A program made the translations under genes and the position numbers. Below the pieces are notes generated by a model. It saw only the letters and a list, made by a program, of their open reading frames with translations. It ran no database searches and was not told where the DNA came from. Positions 1 to 14,000 of a stretch of 64,000 nt of DNA are shown here, one piece after another; the stretch's first letter is position 1; every line of letters starts with the position of its first letter. Source of the DNA: Diprion similis (lineage: Eukaryota; Arthropoda; Insecta; Hymenoptera; Diprionidae); contig NC_060110.1 in assembly GCF_021155765.1 (NCBI RefSeq), positions 22,652,001-22,716,000 on the forward strand, read 5' to 3'.

Positions 1-36
1 GTTTCATTCTTGATCATTGATCAACAAATGACAAAG

Positions 37-181
37 AGACTCCAAGCCCCGATACACGAACACACTGCGGCAGGCCATGAGACCACTTCCACGAGGCTAC
101 TCGAGGTCTTTGAGGATCTCCTCAGAGGAAACACTGGAACTCGTTGCCAGGACGTCTACCCAACGCCTGCAAGGGCTCCAG
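37..181 (+). CDS. Candidate internal coding exon of an unrecognised gene at the window edge
   Basis: From base 38 the frame GAC-TCC-AAG stays open for 48 codons. It ends at CAG followed by GTATAA, a usable but weak splice donor. The translation is polar and varied, including the stretch RQAMRPLPRGYSRSLRISSE and a C-terminal TSTQRLQGLQ. A stop codon in this frame lies at 29-31, so the exon would need an acceptor at about 35-36, where the pyrimidine tract is poor. No matching downstream exon was found. I do not recognise the protein. It could be a chance open frame, since another plus-strand frame and part of the minus strand are open too. Confidence 0.22.
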
Positions 182-2850
182 GTATAAATAGCGCTTCTAG
201 GTGTTTCGTTTTGCCTTATTTCTCTTGCCTCTTCACTCCCACGCCTGTCATACTTACGATTACTGCCCCCCACTAACCATAGGCTTGCTCTTTTCAAAGT
301 ATAAAGAGTATTGTTCAGATGATAGAACTAGCAGTTTATATTACAGTTATCGCGTGAATTTTTTTATGAAAAGTCTGATCAGTCCATGATAAGTCTGACT
401 CGAGAGACACCTTGAATAGAAATTGATGCTTTCAGCCCTCAACAATTCAAAATGTCAAGGGTCAAGGGGCTTCCTCGAGATGCTCATCTCATCGTTCGTT
501 GACGTAAGACTTTCACGATGTCAAATTGTACGGGCTTGGCCCGAGAATAATGGTGACGGTGTTTCGTCCGAAGCACCTTGCCCAATCTCGTAGAAAGTAA
601 CAATTAGGTGTACAAACAATTTGTGTATAGGATCAAGAAGACATGTAAATTTCCCCGGTGCTCTGGCCAGGATTAAAACTTGTGTGTGTGTTCCTCGATG
701 CGGGGAACAAGTTTTCAGATTTCTTTATTCATCAGCATGCACGTGTCGCGAGAAGAGTCACGTGTAGGCAGCACCGAGCTCACGAGTACGAAATAAAGGT
801 TGGTGAACGGCGTTGTTGTACGCGCGAGCAAACTCGCTCCGATGGCTAGTGAGTAAAAGTGACCCAGACCTCCAGAAGGAGGATCGGGCGTTGCCCCCAA
901 CCCGCTGTCACTTCTTTGCACGATCTGCTCGCGGGAGCTAAGAACATCCAGCAAGCAAGTGCTGTAAGCGGTTCTCCACCTCCGCGAGGCTCCTGACCCC
1001 TTTTCGTGGACTGGAATTTTAATGACCGCGTTTATTATCGGGAGGTGAAATAACAATAAGAAAATAATTAGCGGGGAATTAATCGACGGGAAGATCGAAC
1101 TTGCCGAGGAACATCCAACGGTCCAAGAGATATGTTTCATTTTTTTTTTTTTACAGGATTGGAACGCTCCACGTCAAATCATGTCGATGCTACTTGCTGG
1201 AGGATGATGGACTAGCTACTGATCATGAGAATTATGGTCCGAGGATAAAAAATTCTAGGGAGACTGATCAACCATATGAACTCTGGTGAAAAGACACGGT
1301 TTTTTAAATAAGCACAAGATAGCAGAACCTTCTTGGCCTCGAGTGGCGAACACATGTGGTCCATGGGCCGATTTACGATTGCAAGTGAAAGCACTTGGCC
1401 CCGTCAATGCTGAGTAGAACTCCAGAGAAAGCTGCTCCCTCCTTCCCGGCGAACAGTTCTGACTTTGGGCGGTATTAAAATTCGTTCTTCTTATTACTTG
1501 CTCGTCTTGTCTGCTTCTGTCTTCTGCTCTCTCTTTCTCTTCATATCTATCTCTCTTCTTAACTTTCAAACTAGAAAGAAGTCATTTCCATTGAATAAAA
1601 GTTGGAGAAGAGTTTCGCAGGATAGTATAAGGAACCTAATTTTCCTCCAGGATCGATGACTCGATTTATGGACATACGTTGAAATGGATAAGTGAATACT
1701 TACAAGTAAATACAACGAATAAAACAACTCATTAGTCCTGCGTATCTAGATCAGACGATTGCTGTGCTGGACGGTGTGCCAAATGGTGATAAGTGCTTGT
1801 GAAAGTTGGTGTAATATTAATAAATCACAAGATTAATAAAAAGCATAAATATCAAGAACTCCGCTTGCCTCCTATTCACTTTTCGTTCTTGAATGAATAT
1901 CGGGCTGCGAGTTGCTTCATTTTATCTCAATCTACGCACCGAGTCGATGGGTATGAATAAGATAGCGACTATGGGATGAGTAATATAAGACTTTGAAGCT
2001 TTACAGGCCTTTTGGCGTCGCTCTTGAATTACGCAGTCTCTTGGAAAAATAATGATCTTGATCTACAGTGATCACAAAGTCGCAAGAATATTCCACTAGT
2101 GTCTTCACTGGTGCACCGTGAGAAGTTAGGTGGTTGAAGACACGCGCATATGACTGCATCCTTTACCCAGATCCCAGGAAAAATAGTCCGTGAGAGTTTC
2201 CTAACGTCTTATGAGAGCAGTAACTTCATACGTTGACAACAATGCTGAATGCAGTTGTTGAATTGGTGGTTATATTGCTTATAGTTCCTTAGCATTCTAA
2301 CGGACCACAAAGAAACTTGGAGTTAGTGCCGACTGACAAAAGGTACGAATGAATTTTTCCCACACGAAGCTGTAACTTGGAATCACCAGATCACCAAGTG
2401 TTCCAACTCATGATAGTTCACAGAAATAATTTTGTAATCCTGGTTCAAATTTTGGATGCTTTTGCGTATCTTGATATTCATTTTATAACTCTCTAGTCAA
2501 ATTTTTCTCTCCAATGATTTCAGTGTCTTAAGCTAACCGTTGCCCAATCCTAATTCTCATTCTCCTGCTGTGACTCATCTTGTTAGTTTCGGAGGTTTGT
2601 GTTCCTACACGTGTCCTTCTTTAAACTCCATGTGTCCGAGGATGTTAAGTCTAGAACACAGTAGTTATAACACGCGGTTTAGTAATTCCGAGACTTTTAT
2701 TTCACCCCAATTAACGTCGTGTTACTTAAATGTAGACGCAGGCTACGCCAGGTTAAGCCAGAGAGATTTGTCGCCAGAAAGTAGTAACCGTAGTACGAGT
2801 AGTGTCCGCTTTGGTGGCATGAAAATCACCAAGATTTATACTTTCTCCGC
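182..2850. other. Noncoding stretch, no supported gene
   Basis: I see no exon chain here. A minus-strand frame at 715-1140 (141 codons) and a serine-rich plus-strand frame at 2540-2860 (106 codons from a TTG) are the longest open stretches. Neither has a convincing start or splice signals. The second frame runs into a transposable-element fragment at its 3' end. A T-rich run sits at about 1140-1153. Confidence 0.5.
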
Positions 2851-2957
2851 TGTGGCGTAAAAAACCGACTATTTTTTTTTTTTTCGAGTCTCGTGTGACA
2901 AAATGTTAGTTTTTGATGTTTTAAGAGCCCACTCCAAAGGACAGTTCAAAAGAAAAT
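2851..2957 (+). mobile_element. Truncated terminal arm of the long-TIR TA element
   Basis: The sequence begins TGTGGCGTAAAAAACCGAC, then a T run, then GAGTCTCGTGTGACAAAATG and the block ending in CCACTCCAAAGGACAGTTC. This matches the outer about 100 bases of the complete elements at 33957, 43437 and 59080. The outermost TTAGGG is replaced by other sequence, and no second arm follows within several kilobases. It is therefore a solo, broken end rather than a mobile copy. Confidence 0.8.
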
Positions 2958-5900
2958 TAAAAATTTTATTTTTTGAACAGATAAAATGTCTAGCTTAAGC
3001 CAAGTTCAAGCACGAATCCCCATTGCGTTAGTACGATGTTATCCATGGGTACACACAAAACTACTCGTATTTCTGCTCTTGGAATAAAAAATAATCCCGT
3101 TACGGTCGTAACGTCCCAAACTCTTCGAACGGGGATCAAAAGTCAGGTCCTGTCTCGTCCTTAGGCTAAAATTTTGTCAATGAAGCAAAAGTTCAGATTA
3201 TGAAGTTTCCCAGAAGAGGATCTGAGTAATCCTTTCTTCTAATGACGCCAGAAGATTCACCGACATGGTACAAAGATTTATCTACTCCTTGGCTGACTCG
3301 CACTCATGATCTTCTAGATCTTGTCTGGCAGATAATCTTCGTGTTTATTATCACCGGAGGCGATCCCGCGGTTCGGTAGAATCCTCAGTCTGTGCCCGAA
3401 GCGCTTGTTAAGTCACTCTCTCAGAATCATTGCAGGGTTTCGTGTCAGTCGAAAATCTGTGACCCCTTTTTATCTCCGAAGCTGTGCGGAAAGATGAAAA
3501 TTGGGTAAAATTACGATTCGGCATTTTGCACGAGGGGATGTCGGGTAGTTTTGAATGAAAGAGGGACTTAGCTCTTCTCTTTCGTAAAGAACATGCTCGA
3601 GAAATCTAGATACGCTTAGTCGCCCAATTGTATCATTCTTCGACTTACTGCCATGCACTTCACCCTCAGCCCTACGTACCTAAAACGCTGACAAATCGAC
3701 CCACTTAATTCTACAGAACAAAAAAGAACCCGCCGGTAACTTTTGGCGAGTATCAATGTCGCCCTTTTCTCCAGAGGTAAAAGTCAAGCGAAAATTAAAT
3801 CGATTGAACAAGCTTACCCAGTTCTGTGCTCCCAAGCAGTGCACCACCAGTTTGCATGTTCAATTCTCCATTTCGTTGGCTTCGATACCAGCAACGGGCT
3901 TTGCACGTCTCAGCCAACCGGGCAGAAAAGAGTTAGTTGATTCCTCTCGCGTGTTTCGAATCCTGGGAAGAAGAGAAGAGAGAACGGTAAGAAAAGGGAA
4001 ACGGAGAAGGGGTTGAACCAGAGAGAGGAAGAGAAAGAGAAAGAGAGAAGCGTCGCGGGCAGAAGTTGGCAGTAAAAATAAGACGAGGTGGAAGGAGGGA
4101 CTCGCGAGGTTTATGGCAGTCTGGCTGGATGGCATGGCGCTGGCACAGGGCAGGAGGAAAGAGGGGTGGAAAGGAGGTCGAATCTCGTTAGCCCTGAACT
4201 TGGCTGCACCACGGATATACTATATATGTATATATGTATGTATATACATACGCGTTTGCGTCCGTGGAAAGAGCGCGACGGCTGCTTTACCGCCGCAAGC
4301 TGCCCCTTCCTCCGCCATTCCACTTATTCTTCATCCACCATCCTTCTCCCTTAGATCCCTGTAGATTTAAACGGCTCTACTCGTCCATACGTGCCTGTTA
4401 TACCCACGGAACATCTCCTCACGCGATTCGTTGCGACTGGCGAGAGAAACGCCGCGTTACATGCATGAAACGATAAATCCATGGCAGTAGTACATCGAGT
4501 TCATCGATCCAACGAATTGGAATATACGTGATCACTTTTCACGATGCCTGAGATCGATGGGAGTCGAAGAAGTCAAAACAGCTCACTAATTGACCTCGCC
4601 TGAATGATTTTATACTAAAATTCTAGTTTCACGTTAATTTACGTATACACTTGTTCTACCAATTAGACAAGGTGTTGGAGTTTGGAATGCTGTCTCCATA
4701 ATTCTTCGCCTTGGTCGTTCCGATCGCCGAGTGACACCGTGAATGAACAAGAAATTAGAAAATTGTGAGACCGATATAGATAGTATAGTCTGGTACCCAG
4801 TCTACGAGGAGATTACGGCTCTGGAAGCTACAACTTTGGAGCTATAATTTACTCCACGAGTGTGTGGGCATACGCAAACGATAAATTAGGCAAGTTGAGT
4901 AGAGTAGAGATAGAGGAAGAGAGACATAAAGACATAAGAGAGAGAGAGAGATCACTTCACATACATATGCAAACGCGTTTCGTGATTTGAGTAATGTTAC
5001 CGGATGGCGACGAGTGTGTGCTTCGCTGTATTGTTCAACATGTGAACCTGTTATAGCTGTCCGATCACAGATCATAAATTCTACCTTGGTAATAAACTTG
5101 ATGTCACTCGACCCGAGCATCACGCATGATTCACACATGATTTCCAAAGAAATACGTATAATACATTCTTATTTTTATGAGTAAGTTTTTGCACATTATA
5201 TGTATACGCGACATTCGAAAAACACCCCTGAAACCCGATTTTCTTGTGACCATACATGATCGAAGAGGATAGAGAATCGCTAATAGATTATTCCCCCATT
5301 CTATATAATACTTGATAAATAATTCCGAGCGTCAACCAGTCTCTTAATTTTTATCGATATGCGAAAGAGATTTAATGAGATTCGCTTAGAAAATAGCAGT
5401 CGTTGATAAATTTGAGGGATAAATTTATCTGAATTTGGTATAAAGTACCAAACTCATTTTTTTTCTTTTTCATTCAACTCGTGGATCTGTTGAGATCATA
5501 TCGTATTGAATTGGGAGAAAATCGATCGATATATATACGAAAGTATATTTTGGTACGCACTGCGAAGAGTTTCACGGTTGGTATGAATCTCGTTTCTGGC
5601 AGAGACAAAACGTTGACGAAACAACGAGTCCTGGGGCGAGCTGGGATGTTCCATAATCCTCCCTTCGCGTTCGGAGTTCGGCCGACTGTAAAATTTCGAT
5701 CGATGTGCGATTAGGCGGCAGACAGGTGGTGTAATTCCTTCATCCCCCATTTTCCCGATTCCCGGCGCTTTTCGCCTACACCGGGTTAAAACAAAGGTGA
5801 GGCCAAATTGGCGGTGGGTTCGCACTGCTAATTGTAAGTCAACAGCAGCGAGCTTTGAATAACCGATATTATAGATTCTCGAATAATTTTGCCGCGCCTC

Positions 5901-8900
5901 TTCCTTTGAAAGTAACAATTTGTATTTAACTCGTAATTCAAAGAGCACAAATTAATAATTAATTTTCACTCGCTAAGTTTTCAACGATAATTAATTAATC
6001 ACGCTATCACGCATTTATCAGACCTTAAACAATTCAGCATCTCGACTGTAATTGCATGTTTTAAAAACTAATTCCCTTAACGATTATAGTTGCGCTTTAG
6101 AATTCCAATTAATCAGTTCACTTTGATCACTTGATCCTGAATCCTGAATTAATTCAACCATTTTACGACAATTGTTCGTACAATTCTAACTATTTAATTA
6201 TCCAACAATTTCTACAAAATCCAGGAATACGCATATATATTATAAATCAAAGGATCCTCAACCCTTTATAAAATTTGGCCAATTTATAAAGTTCGTGGCT
6301 AAGGACTGACGTTTCTGGCTAATATTAAGCCGCCTAACGGACGCGAATCCGCTTTCCAATATCCCTCTTGATTTCTCTCGAACTCTGACACATTTTCCTG
6401 GATTACCCTCTTCAAATCACCGCCTATCGACTCGCTTCCCTTCTTCCCGACGCCATTGGGCGGCGTCTGGACCCTGGGTCTCTGGAATGCAGTTGTTCCA
6501 CTCGCCGACCATTAAGGATTAAAGTACTACGATGCGTTGCTCACCGCCTACGTGTAAACGGCCTGCCTTTACACTCGGTGCAATGTCTTCGCAATTTTCT
6601 GCGTTACGTAAGGAATTACGATTGTTCACGCCGAGGATCACTGGTACAACGACCTGATATAAATAAACGCGAAAGCCAGAGTAATTTCTCGCACAATTGC
6701 CTTTTACTTTTGTTATTTCATTTCACTTCTGTTATCAATCGTGTTACTGATTTTTTTTTTAATACAGGCTTTCGGTAAGTTTATTTTTATTCATTATCTG
6801 CGTTTACAGGTAATATTTCAGCTGATCCTTGCGTGTTATTTTATCAGATATAAATACGGATGATCGAGCGATTAATTATGCGATACCGAACAATGATAAT
6901 CGAATGTTGAATATAGATGAGTAGCTGCCGAGGAATGTATTTGTTATCCATATAAATAGTTGTTTACGTATTAACGGATTGAACTATATACGTCGTTGAA
7001 ATTTTTAACACTTTTAAAAATGATTGTTAATTTAGTGTATAAGAGTTGTTAATTTACGGAATCAGCCTACAAATTTAGTGTTAAATAACTACGTATTTGT
7101 TTCAAATTGACAGTGAAAAATTTTTATTTCACTAAAATTTATAGGCAAAATAAAAAAAAAAGTAATTTAAATTTACTAAATTGTGTAGTAAATTGAGTGT
7201 ATTTGTAAATTGAATAAACAGTAAATCATAAAAAACAAATTACAGAAATTTTTAGCAGTAATATAGTCATGAAGGGTGGTGGATTGGTAACATTGACTAG
7301 ATATTCTACTTGAGCACTGGTATATAATTCATAAACATACGGTAAACAATGTACATAAACATGATATATATTATATTTCAGATATCGTGGCTCACGAGTT
7401 TACACGTCTATTTAATAATATTGTATTGCACATAATATATTGTATATTATACATGTACAATCTACGAATCAAACCAATTACATTAAATACCGTTACGGTC
7501 CTACAAGTAATTATTATAACCACAATTGAAATTGTTCTTAACAGTGTGAAATTTCACTAAAATTACATGGATCAAAAAGCTGCAGGGCGAATTCAAAACC
7601 GGCACGATGCAAAAAAATATAAATGATTTTTCCGATATGTGTAAACAGCTGGTTTTGTAATATTTATTTTCCGGTGTATTAAATGCGGGATAAACAATTT
7701 CCTCTGATATTCAATCCGGATGTTACTACTGGTTGGTTTCCTTGTAGTGCGATTGTTGAGAAACTTAATCATTCCGGATAATTGGGCTTCTTAAAGAAAT
7801 TATCTTAGGAGATAATTGGAATCGTGTAATTGCAATCGTTGACCGTGATGACGAGAATGTAATTAAGTTGACAACGCTATAAGTTTATGTGTGTGTGTGT
7901 AAAGCTAAACAGTACCAGAAGGAATATTCGCTTCGAAGAGGAAGGAAACCGACAATTATGCATTGTTTCAAAATACCAGCAAATAATTTTCTCTTTCACT
8001 TATAGTCACAATTGTTGTCACAGCAGTTGTTTCTTGTACGTGTGTTATAAAATATCTCGAAGGACTTAATACTTTGAGACTAAAGTACGAATATGCGAAC
8101 CAAATTCTGTTTATTCGAATAATAATCAGAAGCTTTATTGTTTTACGGAATGTCCTCGTGTTGATTTCGCTTTAGTGCAAACAAGTTGGATCGGAATAAA
8201 AAGAGTTGACGAGTGAACGGAAAAGCTTCTAGTAAAACAATTCCAATTAAAAGTTTAAAACAATGTTATGCCACGTCAAATTCATCCAGTGCATCAGCCT
8301 CTATTCATTATGTATATTCGAATTGGGCGATGATTTTTATTTAATTTTTTTCGTGGGGTATAAATTTTAGAAATTCATATCATAAACTGGAGGGTAAAAA
8401 CGCGTCTGTAATTCCATCGAGGTTAACTCAAATTAGATTTGGGTTTAATGAAAGTTGAAAAAGGTGGCTCTTGTAAAAAAAATAAGCTGAAATTCAATTT
8501 CAGGCTGTTTTTAATTTTGAAATTCACGCTGCAATTCCCGCGTAGTATAGATATACGTTCATCATTGCGGTATTCCGTCTGCACGTGAAAAATTGTGAAG
8601 ACGGGGGGAATTTCTATCGGTTTTACATATGAAAGACGATCATATACAGCGAGCCGTATACTGCCTTGGGAAATATTTCGCCGTGTCGTAAATCAAGAGA
8701 CATTTCTTCCGGTTCCGGTCCCAGATCACGTAGCTCTATCGACGTGTGCGGGTGAATATAATGCTAGGTGATTACACTATATGTCGATGTTATGCTAGCA
8801 TCCATATCTACCGAGTATTTAAAATTCATGACTGATTTATATGTAGATGAGTTTTTGATGTACAGATGCACGATTATTTAAATAATATCTAGATCATATC

Positions 8901-10815
8901 AGAACGAATGAAGTACAGAAAAGATGCTAGAATATTCTTAGGTCAGCTAATGTAACCCGGTGAAATAGTTTCTCTGTTAAATTAATGAAAAATATTTCAT
9001 TAGTTTCTGTAGATTAAATTCCAGAAGCTACGGAAGATATTCAATTCGGGAATATTTAAATAAATTTTTCTATATAGTTTTATAGAATTTATTATTCCCC
9101 GGTCATTCATCCGAAATTTTCATTACGAACTTACGGAAGAAAGTCAAAATGTATTGTTATTACGAATAGAATATCAAAAAGACGGCTGCTACCTTTTTTC
9201 AATTAAATTGTTTACAATCAATTTTTTCACCAGGTTATAGTTATATTCTGAGTATATAACAATATTTGTCGAAAAAAGGCAATTTTTTCTCAGATCAATA
9301 CGGAATTAATATTGAGTACATATCGGTATAATAATTATTATCAAACTATGAATTCACATCGGTGTTTTACTGTATATACAAATATTAGCTGGATTATAAC
9401 TTTGAACACTTGATATCGCATAATTCGCGTAAAAAATGCTCGTTTACATTTCCGTAAATAAGCAATTTACGAATAAGAACACTGATTGTTTATATTAAAC
9501 CTACACCTTAATTATCTCAAATGGATATTACACAATTACTGCGTGTGTGCGTTATGTTATTGTTACATGTTTTTTTGCAAATATGTGGAAGCTTGGATTC
9601 TCCAGAATTTGAGAAACGATCGTAAACTCTCAATCACACCATCTCCTAATTTCTGTTCCATTCAGGTCTGCTTTTTTATTCAATTATTTTCATCTTCAAA
9701 CAGTCACACTATTGCAACTAATTTGCATTGAAATCGATCAATTGTCAACAGATTTCAATTTTAAAATGAGTTTGGATTTAAATCTTACAGAGGCCTACCC
9801 CTAATCCTAATACATGCCTCTATTGAAATTGTCTTTTCAAAATAAAAAACGAATTTTTTTTAGATCACACACAGTGAAGAGTCTTGAGTTTCTTACTTTT
9901 AAAAAAAAACTTCCTCTTCCTTTGTCGCCCTAAAAAAATCGCTACTCTTTGCTAAGTTCACTTTTATCAAACATTTTGTTCCACGTTAATTTTTATACTT
10001 ATGACCTAAAATACACAATAAGAGACAGAATTATATATATATACACACGTAAATGTATAGATAATTCTGCAGAATCTTAAAACCGTTTTGATTAACATGC
10101 GATTAACATTTGACACCACATTGAATCAGTTCCAGATAAAAAGTTGACGCTTCTTAAGCATATACAATTCGAACTCGAATTTAACACCCAAGCATCGAAT
10201 TTCGTTCCAAGTTGCGTAAGAAGAAAGTACCGACCGGTGACTGCGATTGCATTGTTCTTTATCGCCAACAAAGGGAGAGGTTTGTACACACCTAATGCAA
10301 CCTGCATGTCGTTTGTCGATAGTAAGTCGATTGCAGGGTACCTCCAACTATTCGCGATAACACCTGTCTAATGCAGAAAGTGCTGCAACTGGTGCACACG
10401 TGTAACCACGTTGCATTCAAGGCTGAAATTTGCGGTAATCAAATTACGCCTCTTTTCCATTGTGTTATACTGTACGCGGTTGAAAACTAGACACTTGAAA
10501 CAATCCGTTTCATTACCACAATTATCGTGCACACAGAGATATAATTTGCCGAATTTTTACCAATTATCGCGATCTGATATGGCTTACATAAATGTTGTTT
10601 GATCCAATGAAAAAATTGTGAACTGACGGACATTTCGTTCGCCATTTTATTGTATTTCATATATTGGATACATTTTTTTTTTTCTTCGTACGTAGGAAGC
10701 GAAATATGTGTTTAATGAAACAATTTTAAATCCGAAAAGTGAAATAAAATTTCATATTCTTAGTCCTTTACTTTTACATGAACAAGTTTTTTCTACGTTC
10801 CTTGTGTTCTTGCTT
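2958..10815. other. AT-rich intergenic DNA, no supported gene
   Basis: This stretch holds only short open frames with no splice-bounded, protein-like reading. Part of it (3.9-4.4 kb) is purine-rich or CpG-rich. From about 6 to 10.8 kb it becomes strongly AT-rich with TA-repeat patches (for example near 7.37-7.45 kb and 10.03-10.05 kb). I see no RNA gene that I can support. Confidence 0.5.
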
Positions 10816-10821
10816 TTTATT
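10816..10821 (-). promoter_or_regulatory. Possible polyadenylation signal of the CCDC170-like gene
   Basis: TTTATT on the plus strand reads AATAAA on the minus strand. It lies about 235 bases downstream of the minus-strand stop codon at 11055. The distance suits a short 3' UTR, but the region is AT-rich and the match may be chance. Confidence 0.3.
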
Positions 10822-11054
10822 TTCTCGAGGTATTAGAAATATTTCGAGATCCTTGTGCGTCTCTAAGTTATAAACGACATCCATCGGCTGATAGTGTAAG
10901 TCATTAAGACAGACTAGCATTGCCAAGTGTCGTCTACGATGTAGGTACATCATAATTTTATACCATTAACTTAGACGCGTGGTTTGAAAAATTTAACGAT
11001 CCAAAAAAAGATAAAAGAGACTTCGCGAAGAAGAACTTAAAATTTTGACCGATG

Positions 11055-14000
11055 TCACGGAAGCAAGCTACTACGAATCGGCCTCTTGCTGTAGTCGTCG
11101 TCGATGTCGTGGAGATCCGGTGGATCCGTGTAACCGCTGTCGTCGTACCTTGTGCATCGTGATCCCGGTGAGATCGGCGGATGAACAGGATGCACCGGGT
11201 GAATGCTGAGTAACATAAATAAACATCGCCACAAAATTCTCTTCAAGAATAGTGTAAAAGATTAAAAAGATCATAAATTAACAGTTTTCGAAATTCTTCT
11301 TTCCCGATTTTTTAAATGCATTTTCATCTACTTGGAAAAAAACGAAGATCCAAACTGAAGCTGGCGTGATTTTCAATTCTCCGATAAAGCTTACCTTGTG
11401 CATCTGGAGGGACTGGCTTCGAGAGGTTCGTCGTATCTTCTCGAGAGCATCGTGAAGTCCCGATGGGCAGAAACCATTTTCTGTAGTCTTGATATGATCT
11501 CGTAATCAGGTGTGCATATCGGTTCGGAAAGCAACTTTGCAACGGAGACTCGAAAGCTCTGTAGCTGAATTTAAAAAATGCAATTAAAATCATCATCACA
11601 ACCGATAACCGCATTAATTACTGATAAACTTTTCGGCTGTGACCTGCCGTCGAAATACAGAACGATGCTGTATAATTAGTAACTCTCTCACGAAAACTCG
11701 AGGCGCATGCCGGTTGTGTCAGATTGCCAAAAGCGATTCGATATTCCGCAATATTTCGCACGTGCTTCGGTTCACGATCGACCTCTGCAAACTCGCCATT
11801 GAAAATTTCTTCCTATCTTGAATGTATGTATAAGTAATAATTTCAATAACGAAGCCGATTTCCATGTACCGTTAGACTCTGATATCACTCGCATTTTTTT
11901 TTTTTTTTTATTATGCAATTCTTCCGTTTAGTTTTTTCTATTTCATATTCATTATTTCGTACCTGCGATTCCCTCCGCGTGACCTCCGCCAGGTTTTGCT
12001 TAACCTGCGCCAATTCATCCCTAAGAAGTTGCAGCGAGTGATCGTTTATGGACCTCTCTTGTTCACCGGTTTCAGTCACAGTCCTCATCTGGTCCTTAAG
12101 CATGGTCAGCTTCCGGTTGTACCTGGTCCGCAGCATCTCGCTTTCGACGAGTCGTTTTTGCAGTTCTTCAATTTTCCTGCTTCGCTCCAGAGCCGCTATC
12201 TGTATCAAGCGAAGAAGAACAGGGATCGAGAATCGAACATCGATGATACGCAGGAAAAGGAATCAAGTTTTAATCGGTCTTTCTCAATCACCTCACTACC
12301 GAGGTCGATAATTAATTACGAGGCTTCGAAAAACCGCGCAATTACGCACCGACACGCGATTATTTGCTGCGTCGTCGGTGGGTTTAATTATTATACTCAA
12401 ATTTCATCAAACCACAAAGCTATTTAACGACGCGATCAAATTCACCTTGTAATCAGCAGCCTCGGTGAGCTGTCCGCTGATCTCCCTGTTCCTCGACTTT
12501 TCCTCCGTCAGCTGTATCTGAAGTCTATCGATTTGCTTCATCAGCTTCTTCACTCTGTGTAAATTCAAAGAAAATTTTTTTTTTTTTAATTTACAGACAT
12601 TCTATGGGCAGCGGATCTTTCGCTGAAAATATGGCTGCAAGTCCTGTCATCTTATTTTGAAGAAATAACAGCTATACCACGTGCTGCTTTGCACTTGATC
12701 AGCAACGGTTCAGAACGCCGAAGAAATTGCTTTATGATTTAATAGCTACTCGGCACAAAAAGACATCTTGCAAATTAATACAATCCACCGATCTTTTTTG
12801 CCACTTTACTTTGCATGGGATCCATGCTTACCGAAGATTGGCCTCGTCTTTTTCAGACTGCAGCATGTTCTTCATGCGAACACTGTCTTCCTGGAGAGAC
12901 AATTTCCTCCGCAGAAGATCCAAGTGCAAATCTCTTCGCTGGAGCTGTTCTCTCAGGGTTCTTATACGGCGTTGCAGCTGGTAAACTACCGACGTCTAGA
13001 ATGATCGTGAACGAGTTGGTAAAACAGCACACGCGTTTTGTTTGGAAAATAAAAAATCTTTCGCACTCGAAATCCGGGAGATCAGTAAAGTCGTTGAGAC
13101 GTTAATCGTCTCTCCATTTGCTTGTATTTTTGCTTAAGATTTTATCAACTCTCCTAGATTTCATTCTGCTCATCTAAAGCACAGATCAAATGAAAAAAAA
13201 TGGTGGTAATGTCGGCTAAGACCAAATAAAAACGGCAGAGTTTTAGCTGCACGCGACGAAGTTGATGATAATGTTGCAACTAAAATATCATGATAATTGC
13301 ATAGTGAAATGGATGTTGAAGCGATTTCTTACAGTGCCTCTACATCTTCACTACTGAGAGCTTACTTCTTTGATACAAGGCAGTTCGTGGAAGGAGCGCT
13401 CCCGACGAATCCTTGGAAAAGTTGTGTAGTTGCAGCACAACAGCTAAGCACACATACACACACGCACGTATATTCATATGTGTAGACCAACACATACTTG
13501 ATTTTTTAATTATTTTCCACTACTTTAAATCCGAAAACAAATAATTGAGGCGAATTTCTTCAGCTTAATTTACTCCAGACTCCTTTTACCGGGTCTCACT
13601 ACCCTCCAAGTTCACTAATTCACTCTAATTGAATCTCAAGATTTCAGGTTTTCAGAAGTTTATAATGTAATTGATAAGACTGGAAGGAAAACTTCCTCCC
13701 TACATCTGGACTCATTACACAGCTATTGTCCAGATAAAATTATATGTGTAAACCATCGGGAAGTTCCGTGTTTGATCATGATGCAGGATCTAAAAAATAA
13801 ATATCATGGACCTCACCTTGTCTACCATCTTATCGCACTCCAGTTTGGCAAGTTGTTCAGCGCGTACGAGAAGGGACTCGGTGTGAAGATCGATTCCAAT
13901 TTCCTGCGAGATTTCGTCCATCTGCATAGCTTTTCCAAGTCGATCGAGAAAAGCCATGAACTGAAAATGATCAGACGTTGTATCGACGTTGATTAGATTC

